From Lachnospiraceae bacterium (GTDB lineage Bacteria; Bacillota; Clostridia; Lachnospirales; Lachnospiraceae), in assembly GCA_024403615.1 (NCBI GenBank), contig JAKSRM010000004.1:62001-126000 (forward strand): a stretch of 64,000 nt of DNA. Reading direction: 5' to 3'. Made by a program: the position numbers and the translations under genes. Below are positions 45,227-51,907 of the stretch, one piece after another (the first letter of the stretch is position 1; each line of letters opens with the position of its first letter). The notes beneath the pieces were generated by a model. That model worked only from the letters and a program-made list of their open reading frames with translations. It ran no database searches and was not told the origin of the DNA.

Positions 45227-46342
45227 TTACTCCCCAAGAAACATTTTTTCGTCGTAGTTAACTTTGCCAGTATATTCTTTTACTTCTTCTATTCCGTCCA
45301 GAGCACGAATTGCGCCGTTGGCCATAGCTTCCATTTCGAATTCGCCTGGATAAGCATAAATCGGAGCGATGAAGCCACAAGCTTCTTTGATGGTTTCTAC
45401 CAGTCCTTCATCATGAACCATGCCGCCGCCTAAAAGGATGGCATCTACCTGGCCCTTCAGAGCTGCTGCCATGGCGCCAATCTGTTTGGTGATCTGGTAT
45501 TTCATAGATTCATATACTAATTTTGCAAATTCGTCGCCCTCGGCAATACGAGCGCGAACTTCTCTTGCGTCACTGGTTCCTAAAAGGTCTACAAATCCGC
45601 CAGTCTTTGTGGTCAGATTCTTTGCGGTCTTTTTGTCCAGGTTGTTGTCGAAAATATAATCAATTAAATCTGCTGCAGAAACGCTGCCGCAACGGGTTGG
45701 AGTCATTGGTCCATCGCCGCCAACGATATCGTTACTGTCGATCATTTTTCCTTTTCTATGAGCGGTAATGGAAGTGCCACCGCCGATATGGCATACGATA
45801 TAGTTCATGTCTTCGTACTTCACGCCCATTTTATCGGAATGAACGATAGCGGTTTCTTTCTGATTCAACGCATGGGCATGAGTTTTATGAAGAACGCCCT
45901 TGATACCAGTCATTCGAGCGTAAGGAATGGCTTCGTCCGTATCTGGAGGATTCAGCATGAAAGCTTTGCAACCATACTCTTCTGCAAATTTTCTTGCAAT
46001 CTGAGGTCCTAACTGAGCTGGATGCTGAACGCCGTTGGCGCCTCTTACTGCATGATCATACATAATGTCGTTTACTTCGTAGATGCCGCCTTCTACAGAC
46101 ATAACGCCGCCACCACGGCCTACGGCTGCGTCCAGGTCATTCAGTTCGATGCCTGCTTCTTTCAGCATGTCGAGAATCATACCTAAACGGAACTCTAACT
46201 GGTCGGATACTTCCTTGAACTGTGCAAGGTCTTCTGCGGAATGTTCTACATTCTCTGAGAATATTTTTTCAGTTCCCTTAAAAACTGCAATTTTTGTAGA
46301 TGTTGAGCCTGGGTTAATCGCAATAATTTTATAATCTCCCAT
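45227..46342 (-). CDS. buk: Butyrate kinase
   Basis: Acetokinase-family enzyme forming butyrate and ATP from butyryl phosphate; 371 residues. Motifs: INPGSTSTKIAVF, VGRGGGVMSVEGG, HPAQLGP, MLNPPDTDE, HKTHAHALNQKE, CHIGGGTSITAH and VGGDGPMTPTRCG, which separate it from acetate kinase. AGGAGG lies before ATG 46342. The partner phosphotransbutyrylase is not in the window. glf follows directly. Confidence 0.95.
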   Translation of the reverse strand: MGDYKIIAINPGSTSTKIAVFKGTEKIFSENVEHSAEDLAQFKEVSDQLEFRLGMILDMLKEAGIELNDLDAAVGRGGGVMSVEGGIYEVNDIMYDHAVRGANGVQHPAQLGPQIARKFAEEYGCKAFMLNPPDTDEAIPYARMTGIKGVLHKTHAHALNQKETAIVHSDKMGVKYEDMNYIVCHIGGGTSITAHRKGKMIDSNDIVGGDGPMTPTRCGSVSAADLIDYIFDNNLDKKTAKNLTTKTGGFVDLLGTSDAREVRARIAEGDEFAKLVYESMKYQITKQIGAMAAALKGQVDAILLGGGMVHDEGLVETIKEACGFIAPIYAYPGEFEMEAMANGAIRALDGIEEVKEYTGKVNYDEKMFLGE

Positions 46343-46430
46343 TGTAAGCCTCCTAGAAAATTAAATAATTTTTCAACATGTCGTTGCTTTATTTGAATTA
46401 TAGTACAGAACCCCCTTTTTTTCTACCATT

Positions 46431-46532
46431 ATTCCGTAGACATCTCGATTCGATCACACTTTTTTATTTCGATTCCGTAAACGCCTCGGTTCAATAACGC
46501 TTTTTTATTTCGTTTCCGTAAACGTCTTGACA
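46431..46532. repeat. 41-bp tandem repeat, about 2.5 copies
   Basis: Units begin ATTCCGTA at 46431, ATTCCGTA at 46472 and TTTCCGTA at 46513, exact 41-bp steps, each with ACNTCTCGNTTC and CTTTTTTATTTCG in the same positions. The third copy breaks off after about 20 bases. Confidence 0.85.
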
Positions 46533-46570
46533 AAAAACGTATACACCGCTACCATTCACTAACCACTCTT

Positions 46571-46640
46571 CATTATTCATTATTCGTTATTCATTATTCA
46601 TTATTCGTTATTCGCTATTAACTTTTCGCTATCCGCTATT
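46571..46640 (+). repeat. Ten tandem 7-bp repeats
   Basis: Heptamers CATTATT, CATTATT, CGTTATT, CATTATT, CATTATT, CGTTATT, CGCTATT, then a degenerate unit (AACTTTT), CGCTATC and CGCTATT. Six of the first seven are CATTATT or CGTTATT. Such a tract is prone to length change by slippage. Confidence 0.85.
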
Positions 46641-46654
46641 CGCAGAACATCTAC

Positions 46655-46927
46655 TGTGCGGATAATTTTCTGCACAACTATCCGATAGAGCAAATTTTCG
46701 TATATATGGATAGTTTTTCTATTAAAAATCCGGTGAAATTATCCGTATAGCATCGAGATGACTATATGCGGATAGTTTTCTTTAAAAAAAACGTATTTTA
46801 CTATCCATATATTACAGCAGTACGTATTTACGGACAAATTTAAGAGAATCCGCCTCTTTTTAATATCCGTATATTAACTGTAATCATTATTTTGGATATT
46901 CACCAACTACAAACTATCCGTATATGC
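46655..46927. repeat. Array of alternating inverted GGATAGTTTT-type motifs, 62-bp period
   Basis: Plus-oriented copies begin at 46660, 46708, 46770, 46832 (degenerate) and 46894 (degenerate); minus-oriented copies end at 46683, 46744, 46806, 46868 and 46919. From 46683 to 46894 both series step by 61-62 bases, giving four units, each a dyad such as ATTATCCGTATA ... TATATGCGGATAG. The array ends about 30 bases before the ribosome site of the gene at 46973. Best copies extend to TATATNCGGATAGTTTT. Confidence 0.85.
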
Positions 46928-46972
46928 AAAAATCCGTGAAAAGCGAACACTTATAAATCTTTAGGAGTCATT

Positions 46973-47764
46973 ATGCAATTACAAGAACATTTTATTCTGC
47001 GAAAAAAGCAATTAGAAAAGGAAATATCTGCGTTGGAAAAATTTTTGATCCATGCGCCTAATAAAAAAATTATCGCACGAAAAAGAAATAATTTATTTTA
47101 TTATTCTTCAATCGATAAAGAAGCTTCTTCTTATCACGAAACCTATCTCCGCAAGGATTCGGCAGAGCTAGTGACGTTGGCAAAGCGGGAATATTCCGTT
47201 CGACGATTAGAGGATGCAAAAAAGGAACTCCATTTGGTGGATAAGTATCTGCAGATTTTGACTCAAGAGCCGACGGCGAATCGATACTTACGAACCCATG
47301 AAGGCATTGCCAGCATCATCGCACCCTTGCTGAAGTCAGACGATTCAAAAATACAGGAATGGCTAGATGCCGAGTATCAAAGAAATCCCTATAATCCAGA
47401 TGGTCTCATTTATCCAACCATTCTTCCAGGCCTTAAAACCAGAAGCAAGTCCGAATCCGACATTTTAGGTCGGCTCGTCCACTATAAAGTTCCTTTTCAC
47501 TATGAAGAAGGCGTTGTTGCAAATGGTCGCATGCTCTATCCCGACATCACTTGCATGTCCGTCAGTACCAAGAAAATATACTATTGGGAACATCTGGGAA
47601 GCATGGACAATATCAAATATGCCCAGGCAAATTTTTTAAAAATTCCCGAACTTTATAATGCCGGATTAACACCATGGCAAAATCTGATCATCACAACAGA
47701 AACCTCCGATTCTCCTCTCGATATTAACTTTGTGGACTACCTGATTGAATATTATTTGCTTTAA
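46973..47764 (+). CDS. PD-(D/E)XK nuclease-like protein, unknown function
   Basis: 263 residues, soluble. The N-terminal half has helices of coiled-coil character (10-28, 62-98). The C-terminal part shows a restriction-endonuclease-like order: RSKSESDILGRL (Glu161), FHYEEGV, LYPDITCMSV (Pro190-Asp191), then IYYWEHLGSMD (Glu206). The usual terminal Lys is not evident; EHL stands where E-x-K would be. I recall similar WEHLG proteins in Clostridia but no defined role. TTAGGAGT precedes the ATG. It stands alone, with the motif array directly upstream. Base composition is richer in A and T than neighbouring genes. Confidence 0.78.
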   Translation: MQLQEHFILRKKQLEKEISALEKFLIHAPNKKIIARKRNNLFYYSSIDKEASSYHETYLRKDSAELVTLAKREYSVRRLEDAKKELHLVDKYLQILTQEPTANRYLRTHEGIASIIAPLLKSDDSKIQEWLDAEYQRNPYNPDGLIYPTILPGLKTRSKSESDILGRLVHYKVPFHYEEGVVANGRMLYPDITCMSVSTKKIYYWEHLGSMDNIKYAQANFLKIPELYNAGLTPWQNLIITTETSDSPLDINFVDYLIEYYLL

Positions 47765-47777
47765 AAAATTCCATGAT

Positions 47778-47821
47778 ATTTGTATAAAAATATATACAAA
47801 TCCATCGCTTTAGGTTAGAAT
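47778..47821 (+). promoter_or_regulatory. Promoter with inverted repeat over the -35, DUF1292 gene
   Basis: A perfect 9-bp inverted repeat ATTTGTATA / TATACAAAT (47778-47786 and 47793-47801, six bases apart). Its right arm contains the candidate -35 TATACA (47793-47798); TAGAAT (47816-47821) follows after 17 bases. A repressor bound to the repeat would block the promoter. Confidence 0.5.
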
Positions 47822-47859
47822 AACTAAAATAATTCTTTTATCAAATATGGAGGAACGCT

Positions 47860-48138
47860 ATGTCAGAAAACGATGAATTAATCACAATCACACTGGAGTT
47901 TGAGGATGACGAAAAAGTTGTAGTTGAGCCATTATTCATTTTTGAATTAGAGGGAAAAGAATACGTTGCCCTGGCTCCTATTGACGAGGAGTCTGATGAC
48001 GTTTACCTTTACGAATACAAAGAGCTCGATGACGATGAATTTGAATTCCTTGACATCGAAGACGATGCTGAATTCGATAAAGTTGCTGCTGAATTCGAGC
48101 GCATTGTTGACGAAGCGGAAGCGGAAGAAAAAAAATAA
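47860..48138 (+). CDS. DUF1292 family protein
   Basis: 92-residue, strongly acidic protein (EFEDDEKVVVEPLFIFELEGKEYVALAP, split motif of DUF1292; DDDEFEFLDIEDDAEFDKV near the end). Family members are small cytoplasmic proteins of unknown role, common in Bacillota and often next to ruvX/yrzL; here it stands alone. GGAGG lies before the ATG and a strong terminator after the stop. Confidence 0.92.
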   Translation: MSENDELITITLEFEDDEKVVVEPLFIFELEGKEYVALAPIDEESDDVYLYEYKELDDDEFEFLDIEDDAEFDKVAAEFERIVDEAEAEEKK

Positions 48139-48161
48139 TTTTTTAAATCAATTTTTTCAAC

Positions 48162-48200
48162 AAAAAAGGCTGCCTACTTAGGCAGCCTTCTTTATTTTGT
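48162..48200. terminator. Bidirectional terminator between DUF1292 and clostripain-like genes
   Basis: Perfect 10-bp stem AAGGCTGCCT / AGGCAGCCTT with ACTT loop (48166-48189). Plus strand continues CTTTATTTTG; on the minus strand the stem is followed by TTTTGTTG. It ends both convergent genes. Confidence 0.9.
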
Positions 48201-48212
48201 TCTTTTCCTGCT

Positions 48213-51059
48213 TTATTCCATAGCTGCGGTCCAATAAGTCTGATTGTAAATATCGGTGAAGCTGTACATTGCAAGGACAGTTCCATCTCCTACGGTCATG
48301 TTTGCGATTTCCGGATTTGCGGTTGCATACCAAGAACCGATTACATAACTGTCAAGATAGTTTCCACCGTAATCATAGTAGTCTGCGATGAAATCAATCT
48401 GGTCGCCTTCTTTGATTGCTGCGGCAACGTCTTCTGCGATGAAGCTGTTCTCCCACAGACCTTCTTCGAAGTCTTCTACGACTTCTGCCTGAACGCCGCT
48501 GACAAATTTTGCAACAACGCCGATGTAGTCTTCGGACTTGGAGTAATCGTAACGCAGGCCTGCAATATATCCCTCTGGGTTCTCGGATGAGAATACCAGA
48601 ACCATCTTTGCTAACTGGCCGTTGTACATTACTGGAACGTAGCCGGTAATCTCGTAAGAACCATCAGAGCCTTCGTAGGTGCTTTCGTAATAGTAAGCTA
48701 CGATGTTGCCGTCGATGGACAGCCAGGTCTTATCGTTTTCACCGATCAGATTTCCGTCATCATCAAAATCAAATACGTTGTCGGTACCCAGGTCAATCAG
48801 GCCTTCACCGTCATCGTAATATGCATTGAGAAGAATATGGTCAACCATTCTCCACTGGTCATCGTCTAAGGTGATGATCTGCTGGCCCTTCTTGTTGGTC
48901 TTCCACTCTAACTGGGTCTGGTCGAAAATATGTCCAGCCAGGAACTCGGAAGCAGCTGCTTTGTTCATCTTGCTTGTATAAGCTCTGTCGCCGAAGAATC
49001 CGCCGCTACCAAGTAAGCTTCCTAACAGGTCAGACATGTCGGAGGTAGAATAATCAGTGCTGTAATCGTTGTAATCATATCCACCGAAGAAATTGCTGCT
49101 ATAGTTGCTGCTGTAGCTGTTTCCATAGTTTCCGTTTCCACCTAAAAGGGAATTCAGGTCGAACAGGTTGCTATAGTCGCTGCCGCTGTAGTCGTTACCA
49201 TAGTAGTTTGCGCCATAATCGCCACTTCCGAAAATACCGAAGAGGGAGTTAAATGGAGAGCCACCGCCAGAAAGATACTGGCCGCTCATCTCTAAGCTTG
49301 CGTACTGCTGAACTGCATCGGTATATTCAGAGCAAATGCCGATTGCGTTGTATACGCTTTCTACGGTAGATGCATACTGAGAGTTCGCATATGGGAAGTA
49401 AATGGACAGGCCGTATGCGTTGGACATGTTTCTGGATACTTTGTTGTACTTAACTGCTCCTAAAACTGCCTGTGCAAAAGCCTTGCCTTCTGTAGTTCCT
49501 AAATTCTTCGCAAAGTCAACCGCGTCAACCTGGTCAATCTGATAAGATTCGCCAAATTCACGGGATTTGCTTCTTACCTTAGCAACGGAAGAATAAGATC
49601 CGTTGTCATTTGCAATCTGAGCGCTGACCTTCTTACCAAAAGCCTGCAGCTTAGAAGGAACGGTTGTGCTTAATTCTTTCAAGTCGGTTACGGAAAGAGT
49701 TGCGCCGTAGCCTGGAGAATTCTGAGTAGAAATCTTAACGAAATCGTCGCAGATAATCTTACCTAACTCTACGGTTCCCATGCCCGTATTGCTGTTTAAT
49801 TTTGTAAGCCAGTTAGTGTAATACCATCCGGAAGCATCTTCTGTTTCTTCCGACGCAATCAGGTAATCGGAGTAATCGGAAAGAGCCAGACCGGTTTCTA
49901 CGGTACCCATGAGGCAGGCATCAAATCCGATAAAGTCGAAGTTTACTCCGCCCTTCTTCAAAGCAGTTTTAATTGCTGCCAGATTCATGGAGCCGTTGTA
50001 AGAATATTTCTCGTCATGTCCATATCCTTCAACAGAGCCGCCGCCGTGATCCCAAAGAATGAGCACGTTACGGTTAGCATCGAAGTTGCCATCGCAGAAC
50101 TGGATGAACTCAGCTAAGGTGTCTGGTTTGGTCATAGCCTTGTCGCCGAAGTTCTTCTGGATGCGGAACAATTCGCCGCCCTTAATCTGATAAATCTGGT
50201 TATAATCGCTGGAAATGGCGTTGTTCTGCCATTTTGTAGTACCGCCAGTGAATACGATAAGATTAACGTTATCGCCGATGGTTGCATTCAGCATTTCCTT
50301 AATATCGCTGGTTGCAGAACCACACTGGGACTCTAAGTCTGAACCGCACATGTAAACCATAACGTTTACTTTGTCCGTACCGTCTCCGTAAATTTCTGTC
50401 TGTTTTTCCGGAACGCCTGCTGCCACATCGGTGATTACAGAGCCCGTATTGTCTTCCCAGTTATCGTCGGTGTAGTAGTTGTTTGCCAAGCTGGTCCATG
50501 AGAATCCACTCTGGGATGGAGTCGGATCCGTCACTTCCGAGATTACGTTGGTGTTATTTCCTATGTTGGAACCGCCGTTGGTAATCGCGTTCTCAATTTT
50601 CTTCGAGCAGCTCTTCAGCATGCAGCTGCCTAAAATAATAATGGCAAGAACAATAACGATACCAATAATAATGATTCTCAGTTTAGAAGATTTCTTCTTA
50701 GTGCTATTTGTCGGCTTCAGAGTGCTTGTGGTAGAAACTGTCGGTTTCTCTGCTTCCTGAGCCTGCTCAGCTGCCTGATCTTTCGCCTGCTGGAAAGCAG
50801 CTGCCTGTTTCTGGGCTTCTGCCTGTCTTCTGGCGTTGATTTCTGCAGTAATTTTTTCCGTATCTGTTAAAGGACGCTCAACATTCGGAGTGATTGGAGG
50901 CACTACTCCTCCCTGTCCATTGCCCTGCAGTGGCTGTGGCATTCCACCATTGCCCTGCGGTGGCTGTGGCATTCCGCCGTTACCCTGCGGTGGTTGCGGC
51001 ATTCCGCCGTTACCCTGCGGTGGCATTGGAGGTCTTCCGTTTTCGCCCATTGGAGGCAT
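48213..51059 (-). CDS. Clostripain-type (C11) cysteine protease, membrane-anchored
   Basis: 948 residues. A Pro/Gly/Met/Gln-rich N-terminus with four 10-residue repeats (QGNGGMPQPP), an Ala/Gln/Glu-rich coiled segment (70-105), one membrane helix at about 128-145, then the peptidase domain outside. C11 catalytic residues: His338 in LILWDHGGGSVEGYG and Cys382 in GFDACLMGTVETG. A Gly/Ser/Tyr/Asn-rich low-complexity stretch lies near 596-686, and a C-terminal beta-rich domain follows. Clostripains cleave after Arg or Lys. The start has GGAGG seven bases upstream. The small basic Gly-rich gene 16 bases upstream is probably co-transcribed. Confidence 0.93.
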   Translation of the reverse strand: MPPMGENGRPPMPPQGNGGMPQPPQGNGGMPQPPQGNGGMPQPLQGNGQGGVVPPITPNVERPLTDTEKITAEINARRQAEAQKQAAAFQQAKDQAAEQAQEAEKPTVSTTSTLKPTNSTKKKSSKLRIIIIGIVIVLAIIILGSCMLKSCSKKIENAITNGGSNIGNNTNVISEVTDPTPSQSGFSWTSLANNYYTDDNWEDNTGSVITDVAAGVPEKQTEIYGDGTDKVNVMVYMCGSDLESQCGSATSDIKEMLNATIGDNVNLIVFTGGTTKWQNNAISSDYNQIYQIKGGELFRIQKNFGDKAMTKPDTLAEFIQFCDGNFDANRNVLILWDHGGGSVEGYGHDEKYSYNGSMNLAAIKTALKKGGVNFDFIGFDACLMGTVETGLALSDYSDYLIASEETEDASGWYYTNWLTKLNSNTGMGTVELGKIICDDFVKISTQNSPGYGATLSVTDLKELSTTVPSKLQAFGKKVSAQIANDNGSYSSVAKVRSKSREFGESYQIDQVDAVDFAKNLGTTEGKAFAQAVLGAVKYNKVSRNMSNAYGLSIYFPYANSQYASTVESVYNAIGICSEYTDAVQQYASLEMSGQYLSGGGSPFNSLFGIFGSGDYGANYYGNDYSGSDYSNLFDLNSLLGGNGNYGNSYSSNYSSNFFGGYDYNDYSTDYSTSDMSDLLGSLLGSGGFFGDRAYTSKMNKAAASEFLAGHIFDQTQLEWKTNKKGQQIITLDDDQWRMVDHILLNAYYDDGEGLIDLGTDNVFDFDDDGNLIGENDKTWLSIDGNIVAYYYESTYEGSDGSYEITGYVPVMYNGQLAKMVLVFSSENPEGYIAGLRYDYSKSEDYIGVVAKFVSGVQAEVVEDFEEGLWENSFIAEDVAAAIKEGDQIDFIADYYDYGGNYLDSYVIGSWYATANPEIANMTVGDGTVLAMYSFTDIYNQTYWTAAME
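50911..51030 (-). repeat. Four 30-bp tandem repeats in the protease N-terminus
   Basis: Units start at 50911, 50941, 50971 and 51001, each encoding QGNGGMPQPP or a close variant. Units 2 and 3 differ in only a few bases, a sign of recent duplication. Confidence 0.9.
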
Positions 51060-51075
51060 TTCATTACCTCCTACG

Positions 51076-51261
51076 CTAGGGACCTGTACCAGGCTCGCCT
51101 TTGGTAGCTGGGCCTTTTGTCTTCAGTCCGCCCTTAGCGCCGAGACCGGTTTTTCCATTTCGGTTGCCTACAGGACCTGTGCCTAATCCAGCGTCCTGAC
51201 GGCCGATTTTGCCAGCGCCTTCTACAACTTTCTTTTCTCTTCCGATTGGTTTTTTATCCAT
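51076..51261 (-). CDS. Small cationic Gly-rich protein, unknown function
   Basis: 61 residues from ATG 51261 with AAGGGG six bases upstream. Sequence is rich in Gly and Lys/Arg (DKKPIGREKKVVEGAG; GLGTGPVGNRNGKTGLG; KGEPGTGP at the end) with no hydrophobic helix or Cys. No family recognised. It sits 16 bases before the C11 protease gene. Many Lys and Arg residues would suit a clostripain substrate, so it may be cleaved by its neighbour; that is a guess. A good ribosome site and spacing support a real gene despite its size. Confidence 0.6.
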   Translation of the reverse strand: MDKKPIGREKKVVEGAGKIGRQDAGLGTGPVGNRNGKTGLGAKGGLKTKGPATKGEPGTGP

Positions 51262-51296
51262 AGTTTTCCCCTTCATTGAATAAAAAATATTAATGC

Positions 51297-51313
51297 GCTG
51301 CTACGAAAGCAGC
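51297..51313 (-). other. Hairpin in the leader of the small protein-protease operon
   Basis: Perfect 6-bp stem GCTGCT / AGCAGC with a 5-base loop, about 35 bases before the ATG of the small protein. On the minus strand GCATTAATATTTTTT follows; the U-run is displaced, so it is more likely a message-stabilising or weak attenuator structure than a terminator. Confidence 0.4.
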
Positions 51314-51477
51314 AGTTACTGTTTTCTTACTAAAAAGATTCACCCTCTTCATAAATCCAAATCTTTTTATTATCATCCATTATTACTTTACCACATTGCC
51401 TGATTCTATGTAATATCTTTTTTATGAATAAACCGTGTCCTGGAAAATGGTCATTTTTGCGTTTTCATAAATATATT

Positions 51478-51800
51478 GGACTTATGTACTGGTTATTTTT
51501 TCCCGTTGCGCATTTTAGTGAGATATGTACTGGCTGTTCCCTCCCCTCTGCGCATTTTATCGAGATATGTACAGATACAGGCAAGTTAAACCGTACATAA
51601 CTCAACATTTTCTGCAGAACCACTGTTGCCAGGCGTACATATCTCAACATTTTTTGCAGAGCCACTGTTGCCAGCTGTACATATCTCGCTTTTTTCTGCA
51701 GAGCCACTGTTGCCAGCTGTACATATCTCGCCTTTTTCTGCAGAGCCACTATTGCCAGTTGTACATATCTCTATATTATCTGCAAAGCCTACAGATTCAT
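51478..51800. repeat. 42-bp minisatellite, units in both orientations
   Basis: Plus-oriented units start with GTACATA(A/T)CTC at 51593, 51635, 51677, 51719 and 51761, exact 42-bp steps, each continuing with TTTTNTGCAGAGCCACTGTTGCCAG or close variants. Before them lie minus-oriented copies of the core, GAGATATGTAC at 51520 and 51562 (42 apart) and a weaker one ending at 51489. The two groups point away from a centre near 51580. Because 42 is a multiple of three, both strands have open frames through the cluster; none has start signals. Confidence 0.85.
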
Positions 51801-51845
51801 TGATACGCAGCCACTGTTAAGGTTGCTCGATTCGCTTTCAACATA

Positions 51846-51881
51846 AAAAATCGGCAGATATTCCATATATCTGCCGATTTT
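51846..51881 (-). terminator. Terminator of the purine operon after purL
   Basis: Perfect 15-bp stem AAAATCGGCAGATAT / ATATCTGCCGATTTT with a 5-base loop (51847-51881). On the minus strand it is followed by TTTATG after the T-rich arm, 27 bases after the purL stop. Confidence 0.9.
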
Positions 51882-51907
51882 ACTTCACTTATGGTTAATT
51901 CAATTTT

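Larger units (their letters stand above)
46343..46972. other. 630-base intergenic region with three repeat families
   Basis: AT-rich region between the divergent buk and nuclease-like genes. It contains a 41-bp repeat (46431-46532), ten tandem heptamers (46571-46640) and an array of alternating inverted motifs (46655-46927), each listed separately. A TTGACA at 46527 with a poor -10 (TACCAT, 46550) is possible for the plus strand. No gene is supported. Confidence 0.7.
51314..51907. other. Gene-free region between protease operon and purL
   Basis: 594 bases. 51314-51470 is AT-rich, presumably holding the protease operon promoter, which I could not pin down. 51478-51800 is a 42-bp repeat cluster. 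51846-51881 is the purL terminator. Confidence 0.7.

Noticed and set aside
46527..46555. Plus-strand promoter TTGACA-17-TACCAT
   Set aside because: The -10 is poor and it lies over 400 bases before the next gene, within repeats; kept only as a possibility.
51465..51749. 94-residue minus-strand open frame with a 14-residue repeat (ALQKKARYVQLATV)
   Set aside because: It only reads through the 42-bp repeat cluster, whose period keeps every frame open. No ribosome site, and equal open frames exist on the plus strand.
51593..51790. Possible CRISPR array
   Set aside because: The repeats are contiguous 42-bp units with gradual divergence; there are no unique spacers between constant repeats and no cas genes nearby.
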